DNA of 64,000 bases, from contig JAIQZQ010000090.1 of NCBI GenBank assembly GCA_021777105.1, positions 1 through 64,000 on the forward strand, given 5' to 3'. The position numbers were made by a program, and so were the translations under genes. Source of the DNA: Candidatus Anammoxibacter sp. GTDB taxonomy: Bacteria > Planctomycetota > Brocadiia > Brocadiales > Anammoxibacteraceae. This document shows positions 53,769-62,674 of this stretch, one piece after another (position 1 is the stretch's first letter; every line of letters begins with the position of its first letter). The notes under the pieces were generated by a model. That model made no database searches. It saw only the letters and a list, made by a program, of their open reading frames with translations, and had not been told where the DNA came from.

Positions 53769-55454
53769 TCAATCCCTTGTCAAATGCCTGTATTTTAGTC
53801 TGTGTGGTTGTTCGGAATCGGCGCCGAGTCGTTTTTTTCTATCAGCTTCATAGTCTGAGAAATTGCCTTCAAACCATCTAACTACGCAATCCTCTTCAAA
53901 TGCGAGGATGTGCGTGGCTATGCGGTCGAGAAACCACCTGTCATGGCTAATAACAACGGCGCAACCTCCGAAGTTTTCAAGGGCTTCTTCAAGGGCGCGC
54001 ATGGTGTTTACGTCAAGATCGTTTGTGGGCTCGTCAAGAAGGAGCAGGTTGGCCCCTTTTTTGAGCAGGCATGCAAGATGAACACGATTGCGCTCGCCGC
54101 CGGAAAGTGTTTCGACCGCCTTTTGTTGATCTGTGCCGGAAAAGTTGAAACGCGAAACATACGCGCGGGAATTAACCTCTACCTTGCCGAGCCTGATAGT
54201 GTTGCAACCTTCTGAAATCTGTTCATATATAGTTTTACCGGCTTCAAGCGTGTCTCGCTCCTGATCAACATAAGCGGCGTTTACGGTTTCGCCGGTTTTA
54301 ATAGAGCCGGAGTCGGGTTTTTCAAGGCCGACAATCATTTTAAACAGCGTGGTCTTGCCCGCGCCGTTAGGGCCTATTACGCCCACAATGCCTCCCGCCG
54401 GCAGAGCAAAGGTCATCTTTTCAAAAATAATCCTGTCTCCATAAACCTTGCTTACATCTTTTGCCTCAATAATAAGATCGCCAAGGCGCGGTCCGGGTGG
54501 TATAAATATCTCAAGGTCTTTGTCAAGTTTCTCGCTGTTTTGCCCCAGAAGAGACTCATACGCGTTCAAACGCGCCTTGCCTTTTGCATGACGGCCTTTT
54601 GCCGACATACGAATCCATTCAAGCTCGCGCTGCAATGTTTTTTGCCGTTCGGATTCGCCTTTCTCCTCTTGTTTAAGCCTCTGCTCTTTCTGCTCAAGCC
54701 ATGAGGAGTAGTTGCCTTTCCATGGAATGCCGACTCCCCTATCAAGCTCTAAAATCCAGCCGGCTACATTGTCAAGAAAATAGCGGTCATGCGTTATGGC
54801 AATAACCGTGCCTTCGTATTGCTGGAGATGGTGCTCAAGCCAGGCCACGGTCTCGGCGTCGAGGTGGTTTGTGGGCTCATCTAAAAGCAGAATATCGGGT
54901 TTTTTCAACAGAAGCCTGCACAGGGCAACACGCCTTTTTTCGCCGCCGGAAAGGACTTTTATAACTGAGTCGCCCGGGGGACAACGCAAGGCGTCCATAG
55001 CCATTTCAAGGCGCGACTCAACGTCCCAGGCGTCAAGCTCATCTATTTTCTCCTGCAGGTCTCCCTGGCGGGTCACAAGTTTGTCCATCTCGTCATCGGC
55101 GAGTTCTTCGGCAAATTTATCGCAAATTTCATTGTACTCATTAACAATGCTCACAACTTCGCCCAATCCCTCTTCAACAACCTGTTTCACGGTTTTATCG
55201 GGATCAAGCAACGGCTCCTGCTCCAGAAAACCAAGTGTATGCCCCTGTGAAAGAACGGCCTCGCCGTCAAATTGTTTATCAACGCCGGCCATAATGCGCA
55301 ATAGGGAGCTTTTACCGGAGCCGTTCAGGCCAAGTATGCCTATCTTTGCGCCGTAAAAATATGAGAGGGAGATATCTTTTAAAACAGCTTTATCTTTATA
55401 AAACTTGCTAACGCGCATCATGGTGTAAATGATTTTTTCACCTTCATTGGCCAT
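53769..55454 (-). CDS. ettA: Energy-dependent translational throttle protein (ABC-F)
   Basis: A 561-residue ABC-F protein with two ATPase domains and no membrane part. The first has GLNGSGKSS, LSGGEKRRVALCRLL and LLLDEPTNHLD; the second GPNGAGKTT, LSGGERNRVHLACLL and LLLDEPTNDLD. Between them the linker PWKGNYSSWLEQKEQRL and RMSAKGRHAKGKARLNAYE match EttA, which binds the ribosomal E site and gates the first elongation steps according to ADP/ATP. Length fits EttA (about 555). AAGGAG lies upstream. The C-terminal GNFSDYEADRKKRLGADSEQPHRLKYR is typical. Single gene. Confidence 0.94.
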   Translation of the reverse strand: MANEGEKIIYTMMRVSKFYKDKAVLKDISLSYFYGAKIGILGLNGSGKSSLLRIMAGVDKQFDGEAVLSQGHTLGFLEQEPLLDPDKTVKQVVEEGLGEVVSIVNEYNEICDKFAEELADDEMDKLVTRQGDLQEKIDELDAWDVESRLEMAMDALRCPPGDSVIKVLSGGEKRRVALCRLLLKKPDILLLDEPTNHLDAETVAWLEHHLQQYEGTVIAITHDRYFLDNVAGWILELDRGVGIPWKGNYSSWLEQKEQRLKQEEKGESERQKTLQRELEWIRMSAKGRHAKGKARLNAYESLLGQNSEKLDKDLEIFIPPGPRLGDLIIEAKDVSKVYGDRIIFEKMTFALPAGGIVGVIGPNGAGKTTLFKMIVGLEKPDSGSIKTGETVNAAYVDQERDTLEAGKTIYEQISEGCNTIRLGKVEVNSRAYVSRFNFSGTDQQKAVETLSGGERNRVHLACLLKKGANLLLLDEPTNDLDVNTMRALEEALENFGGCAVVISHDRWFLDRIATHILAFEEDCVVRWFEGNFSDYEADRKKRLGADSEQPHRLKYRHLTRD

Positions 55455-55555
55455 GCATGAACTCCTTAAAAACAGGTTAAATTTTTATGTTTAGTTTCTT
55501 ATAAGTTAAATTTTAACAGATTTTGACATGATATTTTGAAATACTACGCAGACGT

Positions 55556-55793
55556 TGCTCTGGTTACCAAACCCCAGTTTGGCAGCCGGCAATTCAGGAA
55601 GCCCCAGCTTCGCGTGTAAAAAGGAATCAAATATGCTCCAAAACACGAAGCTGGGGCTTCTTGAATTATTTAGCGCCCAAACTGGGGTTTGGGAGCGAGG
55701 TGGAATTCAAAAATTGAAAATTTTTACCAAAACTTTAGTTCACTTTTAACTTTAGCTCACTTTAGTCACTCTTCCGGTTTATCTGGGTTATAG
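55556..55793 (+). repeat. Composite two-hairpin repeat, copy C
   Basis: Same orientation and order as copy A (6612-6825): the AATTCAGGAAGCCCCAGCTTCG hairpin with partner at about 55648-55668, the GCGCCCAAACTGGGGTTTGGGAGCG stem, the AT-rich tail and CTTCCGGTTTATCTGGGTTA. It is preceded by GGTTACCAAACCCCAGTTTGG and followed by a third hairpin (ACGCCCAAAC/GTTTGGGCGT, about 55810-55832). Confidence 0.75.
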
Positions 55794-55888
55794 ATTCTGG
55801 AATTGCCTCACGCCCAAACAGAGGTTTGGGCGTGAGTAAAATATTTTGGTTTGAAAAAAAGGAATGGCTAAACCGGCTTCGAAAATCA

Positions 55889-56836
55889 TTAATCGCCAAG
55901 CATGAAGCTTGTGCTCAGGTACCTGTCGCCGCCGTCCGGGAATATGGTCACAATCAGGCCGTGTTTCATATCTTTGGCAATGTCAAGGGCCGCCTTCATG
56001 GCCGCGCCGGCTGAATAGCCGACAAAAAGGCCCTCTTTTGCCGCAAGCATTTTGACCATGTCAAGGGCGTCTTCCGTTTCAACAGAGCATTTTGTATCCG
56101 CCAGGTTAGTGTCATAAATGCCGGGCACGATTGCGCTTTCCATGTGTTTTAGCCCTTCAAGACCGTGAAAATCAGAAGAGGGTTCCACGGAAAAGGCTCT
56201 TATATCCTTGTTAAACTCTTTTAACCGCCTGGTCGTGCCCATAAACGTGCCGCTGGTGCCAAGTCCTGCGACAAAATCGGTGATTTTGCCGTTTGTTTGT
56301 TCCCATATCTCAACTGCTGTGCCGTTGTAATGGGCCAGCCAATTTGCGTCGTTGTTGTACTGATCGCCATAGAAATATTTATCAGGATTCTCATCAACCA
56401 ATTTCCGAACCTCTATAATAGCTCCATCGGAGCCAAGCAAAGGGTCGGTATATATTATGTCGGAGCCGTAAAAGCGGACAATCGCTTTACGCTCTTCGCT
56501 AACATTCGAGGGCATAACAAGGGCAACCTTATAGCCTTTTACAGCGCCGATCAGGGAGTATGCTATGCCTGTGTTGCCGGAAGTGGAATCAATAATTATT
56601 TTATCTTTTGTAAGCGCGCCTGATTTTTCAGCGTCCTCTATTATGCTGAGAGCCGCCCTATCCTTTACGGAGCCGCCTACATTCAGCCATTCGGCCTTTG
56701 CAAATATCTCAACATCGCCGGAAATATCCCTGGAAACATTGTTGAGACGCACCAAAGGCGTATTGCCCACGCCTTCGAGTATCGACCCCATGAAAACGCG
56801 ATTTGCGCAGCCGCTATCTATTACTAAACTTGACAT
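55889..56836 (-). CDS. cysK: Cysteine synthase (O-acetylserine sulfhydrylase)
   Basis: A 315-residue fold-type II PLP enzyme that joins sulfide to O-acetylserine. The PLP lysine is in NVGGSVKDRAAL; STSGNTGIAY is the substrate loop; GLGTSGTFMGTTRRLKE binds the PLP phosphate. The N-terminus has 15 extra residues before MGSILEGVGNTPLVRL. CysK and CysM types are not clearly separable by eye. It follows a siroheme-type sulfite reductase by 16 bases, so the two form one sulfide-producing and sulfide-using unit. A CGGAG site precedes the ATG. Confidence 0.92.
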   Translation of the reverse strand: MSSLVIDSGCANRVFMGSILEGVGNTPLVRLNNVSRDISGDVEIFAKAEWLNVGGSVKDRAALSIIEDAEKSGALTKDKIIIDSTSGNTGIAYSLIGAVKGYKVALVMPSNVSEERKAIVRFYGSDIIYTDPLLGSDGAIIEVRKLVDENPDKYFYGDQYNNDANWLAHYNGTAVEIWEQTNGKITDFVAGLGTSGTFMGTTRRLKEFNKDIRAFSVEPSSDFHGLEGLKHMESAIVPGIYDTNLADTKCSVETEDALDMVKMLAAKEGLFVGYSAGAAMKAALDIAKDMKHGLIVTIFPDGGDRYLSTSFMLGD

Positions 56837-56852
56837 TGTTTGCGCTCCGGGG

Positions 56853-57740
56853 TTAATCGTTGAATTTGCTTACTACTTCTTTCATGTACTTGTCGAGCCC
56901 GACCCTGTCAAAACAGTTGCCGACCCTCTCCCTGCCTGAGGCGTTGTCGTTATACCATTGAACAGTGCCTTCAATAAAATCGCACACTTTATCATCAGGG
57001 AGAAACTTCATAATATCGTCCGCGGGCCTTGGATGTCTGCCGTGCTTGCCGCCGGCCCTTACGTACCATCCTTTGCGACCGGACTCCCATGCGTCGGTCG
57101 GGCACACGTTTATGCAATCGCCGCAAAAGAGGCATTTCTCCTCATGAAACACAGGTTTGCCTTCGTCGTCAGGGGTAATTGCTTTTTCAAGGCACACTTT
57201 TGAGCACAATTTGCAACCGGTGCATGCGTCCTCCGTCCAACTTGGCTCAACCATGCCCATAAAGCCAAGGTCCATTTCGCGAGTCTTTGGGCAGTCAATC
57301 GGGCAGCCTGAAAAACCGATTTTAAATTTATGGTGACATTCGCGGCCAAAGAACTTTTCGTCAACTTCCAACACCTTTTGCTGTGAATCCATTATGCCGT
57401 TTGGGTTGTATTCGCAACCGCCGCACGCCGTGGGCACCCTCACCCTTGCGCCGCAAGAGGCAATCTTTTGCCCTGCCGCTTCAAGCTCTTTTATCACAGT
57501 GTCAAGATCGTCAAAATGAACGCCTACAATCTCGACTGATTGTCTTACGCTTAAATGCACATAACCGTATTTGCCGTACTTAGCGGCGACTTCAGATATC
57601 TTCTGCAATCTGTCAAACGGCAGCCTGCCGCCCGGCACCCTTAAACGCACGGTGAAAAGATCCTTTTTCCTCTCCTTAATAAAACCTCCGGACTTCATGT
57701 CCTCCAAATCAAGTTTTGCCTTATCTTTAAATTGCCCCAT
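56853..57740 (-). CDS. Siroheme sulfite reductase with ferredoxin domain (AsrC-like)
   Basis: A 295-residue compact nitrite/sulfite reductase. The N-terminal ferredoxin-like half, FTVRLRVPGGRLPFDRLQKISEVAAKYG, leads to PTACGGCEYN and FSGCPIDCPKTREMDLGF, the cysteines that bind the siroheme-coupled [4Fe-4S] cluster. A bacterial ferredoxin domain follows, with CTGCKLCSKVC and CLFCGDCINVCPTDA, giving two more [4Fe-4S] clusters. This layout resembles anaerobic sulfite reductase subunit C and small assimilatory enzymes, reducing sulfite to sulfide. Neighbours encode a siroheme-forming enzyme upstream and cysteine synthase downstream. Nitrite as substrate cannot be excluded. Confidence 0.85.
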   Translation of the reverse strand: MGQFKDKAKLDLEDMKSGGFIKERKKDLFTVRLRVPGGRLPFDRLQKISEVAAKYGKYGYVHLSVRQSVEIVGVHFDDLDTVIKELEAAGQKIASCGARVRVPTACGGCEYNPNGIMDSQQKVLEVDEKFFGRECHHKFKIGFSGCPIDCPKTREMDLGFMGMVEPSWTEDACTGCKLCSKVCLEKAITPDDEGKPVFHEEKCLFCGDCINVCPTDAWESGRKGWYVRAGGKHGRHPRPADDIMKFLPDDKVCDFIEGTVQWYNDNASGRERVGNCFDRVGLDKYMKEVVSKFND

Positions 57741-57798
57741 ATCTTACAGCGCCTTTCAAAATAAAAATCCATTAAATTCTAAAATGTTATATTATTAG

Positions 57799-58428
57799 TT
57801 AACCACACTCTTCAATTGTTTTGCGCATCTCTTTTTCAGCCGCATCACGACCGCTTTGTTTTATCATGGTTAGATATTTATCATCCGCAAGGTTTTGCAA
57901 AACATTCTTGCGTTTTTTATCATCCGTAATCTTAGACATAGCCAACTTGCGCATAATTGACAACAGGGCTGTAAAATCCGCGTATTCAGGCCCAAACCTC
58001 TCCTCAAGCGATTCGCGGATATTCCTGGCAAGGGCCGGGCCGGTGCCTCCGGTTGAAATGCTTACGCACAGATCGCCCCGCCTTATCATTGAGGGCACAA
58101 TAAACGAACAAAGATGCGGTTGATCAACCACGTTTACAGGTATGTTCATTTTAACAGCGTCTGCGTAAACCGTTTTGTTAACTTCCTCGTTGTTTGTTGA
58201 GGCAACCACAATTGAAGCGTTGTTTATATCCGACACTTCATACTCTTTTTTATTTAAGTCAAAATTGCCGTCGTTCAGGAAATTCTCGCAAAATTCAGGG
58301 CTTACAACCGTAACTTTCGCTTCGGCTTCCCGCAAGCTGCACGCTTTGCGGTAGGCAACATCTCCCCCGCCGACAATGACGCACTTTTTGTCGCTGATAT
58401 TTAGATAAATCGGATAAAATTTAGGCAT
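57799..58428 (-). CDS. Precorrin-2 dehydrogenase/sirohydrochlorin ferrochelatase
   Basis: A 209-residue Met8p-type protein (the CysG N-terminal half without the methyltransferase). It oxidises precorrin-2 with NAD+ and may insert iron to make siroheme. The Rossmann motif VGGGDVAYRKACSL is at about 19-32, ASTNNEEVNKTVY follows, and SISTGGTGPALARNIRESLEERFG is the conserved catalytic helix. It supplies the cofactor for the next gene, the sulfite reductase, 58 bases downstream. The methyltransferase that makes precorrin-2 is not in the window. Confidence 0.9.
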   Translation of the reverse strand: MPKFYPIYLNISDKKCVIVGGGDVAYRKACSLREAEAKVTVVSPEFCENFLNDGNFDLNKKEYEVSDINNASIVVASTNNEEVNKTVYADAVKMNIPVNVVDQPHLCSFIVPSMIRRGDLCVSISTGGTGPALARNIRESLEERFGPEYADFTALLSIMRKLAMSKITDDKKRKNVLQNLADDKYLTMIKQSGRDAAEKEMRKTIEECG

Positions 58429-58452
58429 AGCGTTTATTCCAGGATGCGGATA

Positions 58453-59808
58453 TTAAATATTTTCCAATGCAATAAGGTCGTCATATGTTTCCCTTTTTCT
58501 CACAACGTCGAATCTTGAGCCGTCTACCAGGACTTCGCATGGTCTTGGCCTGGAGTTGTATGGAGAACTCATTGTAAACCCATAAGCGCCCGCGCTAAAG
58601 ATAGCCAACAGTTCGTTTTCGTCAACTCGCGGCAACGGCCTGTCTTTAGCAAACACATCGCTACTCTCGCAAACCGGGCCGACCACGTCAACAACTTCCA
58701 GATCATTATAGAAATCTATCGGTTTCTTTTCCTGAAGGGCCACCTCTACAATAAGCTTTTTTAACATTTTGGCGCCGCAACAACCTTTTTCACCTCCGCC
58801 CTCAACTTTAGGCATTTGAACATGAGTAGACACAGGCCAAATCCTATGATTCGCGTCATACAACGCCGGCCGCAAAAGGTCATTCATGCCCGCGTCGCAT
58901 ATGACAAATTTCTTGCCGATATCGTTTTGTTTTTTATAAATCACTTTTGTGACCATTATGCCTGCATTGCCTGAAATAAAACGGCCCGGCTCCATAATCA
59001 ATTTGCACCCGGTCTTTTTTATCAACCCCATCGTCTTTGCGGCGTAATCTTTTGGCCTTATCTCATTCTTCCCGGTGTATGAAATGCAATACCCGCCCCC
59101 AATGTTAAGATATTTTATATCAACGCCGTTTGCTTTGCATTTCGGCAAAAACTGATTAACCTTTTCAAGCCCTTTTTCATAAGGTTTAGTGTCATGAATT
59201 GGCGAGCCCAGGTGAACATGTATACCTGTGATAGCGACATTGGCATATTTTGACGATTCGGAGATTATTCTTTCCGCCGTTGCCATATCAATGCCGAATT
59301 TATTCTCTTTTTTGCCGGTGGTCGTCTTTGAATGCGTCTTTGCGTCAACATCAGGATTAATGCGTATGGCAACCTGGGCTTTTTTGTCCAGCTGCGAGGC
59401 TATTTTGTTGATGCTTTGGAGCTCTGCCCACGATTCCACGTTGAACATCAGGATGTTGTTTTCCAACGCATATTTAATCTCGCCGCTGCTTTTGCCAACG
59501 CCGGCGTAAACTATTTTTTCAGGATTGGCCCCTACTTTCAGGGCTCTGAACAATTCACCGCCGGATACAACGTCAAAACCGGACCCGGCGTTCGCTAAAG
59601 CGCTGAGCACTGAGAGGTTTGAGTTTGACTTTACTGAGAAACAGATTAGTGGATCAGCCTCCTGAAAAGCTGTTTTAATCTCATTATAACCATCAATAAA
59701 CGCTTTTTTGCTGTAAATATAAGCCGGCGATCCGACCTCGCTAACAATGTCTTTTACCCTCACACCTTCGCACATCAGTTCATTATTTGAATATTCAAAA
59801 AATTCCAT
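58453..59808 (-). CDS. lysA: Diaminopimelate decarboxylase
   Basis: A 451-residue fold-type III PLP decarboxylase making lysine from meso-diaminopimelate. The PLP lysine is in ICFSVKSNSNLSVL (about 54-67); HVHLGSPI, LNIGGGYCISY and KLIMEPGRFISGNAG bind the cofactor phosphate; VVGPVCESSDVFAKDR and SAGAYGFTMSSPYNSRPRP close the active site. It is somewhat longer than usual (about 420) because of an insertion with CCGAKMLKK near 340-360. AAAGGAA precedes the ATG. It lies 93 bases after argH. Confidence 0.95.
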   Translation of the reverse strand: MEFFEYSNNELMCEGVRVKDIVSEVGSPAYIYSKKAFIDGYNEIKTAFQEADPLICFSVKSNSNLSVLSALANAGSGFDVVSGGELFRALKVGANPEKIVYAGVGKSSGEIKYALENNILMFNVESWAELQSINKIASQLDKKAQVAIRINPDVDAKTHSKTTTGKKENKFGIDMATAERIISESSKYANVAITGIHVHLGSPIHDTKPYEKGLEKVNQFLPKCKANGVDIKYLNIGGGYCISYTGKNEIRPKDYAAKTMGLIKKTGCKLIMEPGRFISGNAGIMVTKVIYKKQNDIGKKFVICDAGMNDLLRPALYDANHRIWPVSTHVQMPKVEGGGEKGCCGAKMLKKLIVEVALQEKKPIDFYNDLEVVDVVGPVCESSDVFAKDRPLPRVDENELLAIFSAGAYGFTMSSPYNSRPRPCEVLVDGSRFDVVRKRETYDDLIALENI

Positions 59809-59901
59809 TTTATTTCCTTTCTATATTATTTGATTAAAACCAAGCCCTAATCATAATTATTTGCGATATTTGAAGAGAATAATCATAGCAATTCTTCATC
59901 A

Positions 59902-61287
59902 TCAGACGCCGGCAAGGGCGGACTCCCACTCTTTCAGTCTCATTCTAACAAATTCAGGCGAACTTGACCCAAAACTTTTCAAATTTTTTACGCAATTCTT
60001 AGCCCCTAAGACCTCATAAACATCATTCTCTATCATGTTTGAGAACTCCTTAAGCTTATCAATGGAAAGCTCATTAAACGCGCATGAAAGCTCAGAGCAT
60101 TTTTGAACAATTTCACCCACAATTTTATGCGCTTCCCTGAATGGAGTTCCCTTTTTGACCAGATACTCCGCAAACGCCGTTGCGTCCAGAAATCCTTTGT
60201 CTATAATTTTATTAATACCGGACTCTCTAAAGTTGCTGCCCTTTATTAAATCTTTTAACAGACTCAGACACTTTACGGCGGTTTCAGCCGAGTCAAAAAC
60301 CGCTTCCTTATCTTCCTGCATATCGCGATTATAGCCCAGCGGCAAGCCCTTTATCAATGTGAGCAAAGACGTAAGGTTGCCGTAGATCCTGCCGCACTTG
60401 CCCCGCATTAATTCAAGGCAATCAGGGTTTTTCTTCTGCGGCATCATGCTGGAGCCCGTGCAAAAGGAGTCGTCTAAGTCAATAAATCCAAACTCCTCGC
60501 TTGACCAAAGTATCCAGTCCTCGCTTAACCTGGACAAATGCGAAAACAACGAACTCAGACAAAAAGCAAATTCCGCGCAAAAATCCCTATCGCTTATAGC
60601 GTCGATGCTGTTTGCGCAAACAGAGTCAAAACCAAGCAGCCCGGCCGTTATTTTGGGATCAGTCGGCAATGTAGTGCCGGCAAGCGCGCATGAGCCTAAA
60701 GGCGAAACATTTACCCGTTTCAGGCAATCTTTAAGCCTGCCCTTATCTCTCTCCAGCATTTCAACATAAGCCAAAAGATAATGGGCAGCCAAAATAGGTT
60801 GAGCGTGCTGAAGGTGAGTAAAACCAGGCATAATAATTTCAATATTATCTTTGCCCTTGCAAACCAGCTCGCTTTGGCATTTGCTGATCAAAACAACTAT
60901 ATCATTGATCTGGTCGCGCATCCATAACCTTAGATCAAGCGAGACCTGATCGTTGCGGCTTCTGGCGGTGTGCAACTTTTTACCGGTTTCGCCTATTCTC
61001 TCAGCCAAAGAAGCCTCAATATTCATATGAATATCTTCCAGCTCGTATTTAAACTCAAATTTGCCTGAATCTATCTCATTTTCTATCTCTTTTAAAGCCC
61101 CGGCTATTGCATCTTTTTCGCCGGATGTTATAATATCGCATTCGGCCAGCATTGTGGCATGCGCTATGCTTCCGGCAATATCATATTTATAAAGACGCCA
61201 ATCGTTTGAAACCGACTCCGTAAAAGAGAGCACTTCATCGCTTGCGCCTTTTTTTAAATTGCCTTTTACAAATCTCTTTTTATTCAT
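59902..61287 (-). CDS. argH: Argininosuccinate lyase
   Basis: A 461-residue member of the fumarase/aspartase superfamily that splits argininosuccinate into arginine and fumarate. Conserved blocks are HTARSRNDQVSLDLRLWMRDQ, MPGFTHLQHAQPI and the catalytic loop GSSMMPQKKNPDCLELMRGKCGR, followed by YNRDMQEDKEAVFDS. Length is normal. A GAGAAAT sequence precedes the ATG. It is the first gene of a minus-strand run through lysA to cysteine synthase; the upstream 270 bases, to the divergent CPBP gene, are AT-rich and hold the promoter, which I could not pin down. Confidence 0.95.
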   Translation of the reverse strand: MNKKRFVKGNLKKGASDEVLSFTESVSNDWRLYKYDIAGSIAHATMLAECDIITSGEKDAIAGALKEIENEIDSGKFEFKYELEDIHMNIEASLAERIGETGKKLHTARSRNDQVSLDLRLWMRDQINDIVVLISKCQSELVCKGKDNIEIIMPGFTHLQHAQPILAAHYLLAYVEMLERDKGRLKDCLKRVNVSPLGSCALAGTTLPTDPKITAGLLGFDSVCANSIDAISDRDFCAEFAFCLSSLFSHLSRLSEDWILWSSEEFGFIDLDDSFCTGSSMMPQKKNPDCLELMRGKCGRIYGNLTSLLTLIKGLPLGYNRDMQEDKEAVFDSAETAVKCLSLLKDLIKGSNFRESGINKIIDKGFLDATAFAEYLVKKGTPFREAHKIVGEIVQKCSELSCAFNELSIDKLKEFSNMIENDVYEVLGAKNCVKNLKSFGSSSPEFVRMRLKEWESALAGV

Positions 61288-61559
61288 ATTTCTCTTGCAA
61301 AAACTAAAAAATTTTAGTAATTGTAATTGAGTCTTGCCATATTGTCAAGAATCGCGTAGCGCGCATTTAAAAAAATTTCGTTTTTTCGCAATAAAATCAA
61401 GATTTTTGGGCCCCAAGGACAAGAATATTAACAATTTACATGTTTTCGCCATTTTATTCCATTTATCAGGACAAAATACCAATAAAATCTCTGTTTTTTA
61501 CCTTTATTTTTGTTATTTAAGTTTAACTATTTTTAAGCTATGAACATCGACGTTATTAC

Positions 61560-62474
61560 ATGAAATTATACAAAAAGTTTATTGTCGCGTTTTTTTTGAT
61601 ACTTTTAATCAGTTGCGCCCTTGGATCAATATTAAAGATTCCAATAGATTCGTTTGTGGAAAAAAGCGAAGGCTTTGCGGATATGGTTAATTATAAGAAC
61701 GGGATGTACAATTATGGAAAAATAATGCGCCGCATTATTATGATCGTTCTTTTTGCGACGGTATTTCTTTTCAGAAAAAAGCTGGATTTTATCCCGTTGG
61801 CTGTAAGCGGATTCAAATCTTCCCTAAACCGACACAAAGATATATCAATGGGTTTGATTATCGGAGCCGGCTCGTTGCTGGTTTACGGCATTATTACATT
61901 AATATTGGGCATTCAGTATTTTGACGCGGATACGCCGTCATTAAGCAGGCTATTTTCAAAGCCATTAACATATTTTTTAAGCGCCTGCCTTATTGGTATT
62001 TTTGAAGAGACTTTGTTCAGGGGATTCATTTTTCAGGGATTGCTGAAGGATTTCTCCGTTTCTACCGCGGTAATATTTTCAAGCCTTTTTTACGCAATTC
62101 TTCATTTCTTCAGTTTTAAAGTAAGCGTTTACCCCGGCCCGGACATGTTTGTTGGATTTAGTTCTATGGCAGGCTTTTTCAGCCACGCTTTTTCCGATAC
62201 TTTTTTTGTCCTTCAATACATTATTGGGTTATTTATAGTGGGGGCCGTCCTGTCAATATCATTTTACCATACAAAATCATTGTATTTGCCAATAGGATTG
62301 CATGCGGGATGGGTATTTGGGCTAAAAATGAACAGTTTTCTGCTTGACCATAACCACAAAATGTCCGAATTTTTCTTTGGAGACGGGCATATTATTTCAG
62401 GGTTATATGGATGGTTATTCTTATTGGGCGTTTTGGCAATTATAAAAATGATAATTGCAAGGCCTGAAACATAA
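61560..62474 (+). CDS. CPBP family intramembrane metalloprotease
   Basis: A 304-residue membrane protein with about eight hydrophobic segments, the first at 7-25. The CPBP/Rce1 motifs are visible: EETLFRG (E149, E150, R154), FYAILHFFSF (His near 184) and LHAGWVFG near 262. Bacterial members act as site-2-type or CAAX-like proteases and in bacteriocin self-protection; the substrate is unknown. The start has no clear ribosome-binding site, but the frame has no earlier ATG. Single gene between argH and lpxD. Confidence 0.88.
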   Translation: MKLYKKFIVAFFLILLISCALGSILKIPIDSFVEKSEGFADMVNYKNGMYNYGKIMRRIIMIVLFATVFLFRKKLDFIPLAVSGFKSSLNRHKDISMGLIIGAGSLLVYGIITLILGIQYFDADTPSLSRLFSKPLTYFLSACLIGIFEETLFRGFIFQGLLKDFSVSTAVIFSSLFYAILHFFSFKVSVYPGPDMFVGFSSMAGFFSHAFSDTFFVLQYIIGLFIVGAVLSISFYHTKSLYLPIGLHAGWVFGLKMNSFLLDHNHKMSEFFFGDGHIISGLYGWLFLLGVLAIIKMIIARPET

Positions 62475-62509
62475 CATATTACAGCCAAGGCAAAATAAAA
62501 AATATTAAT

Positions 62510-62525
62510 TGTGATAAAGATCACA
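62510..62525. promoter_or_regulatory. CRP-type palindrome upstream of lpxD
   Basis: TGTGA-TAAAGA-TCACA, perfect consensus, 150 bases before lpxD and 36 bases after the CPBP gene. With 50785 it is the second perfect match in 64 kb. Confidence 0.6.
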
Positions 62526-62674
62526 TACATTGGCAATTGAATCTGCTAAAATACGAGGCTATATGAGGAGACGTTAAATATTCATTGTCAATTTATGAAT
62601 TACGGTTTTCAAGCGGATGTAATGGCTGTCATCAATAACTTATTATTTATTCTACCTTTGCAAAAGCAAAACAA

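Noticed and set aside
62532..62548. Sigma-54 promoter (TGGCAATTGAATCTGC) before lpxD
   Set aside because: The GG to GC spacing is one base too long.
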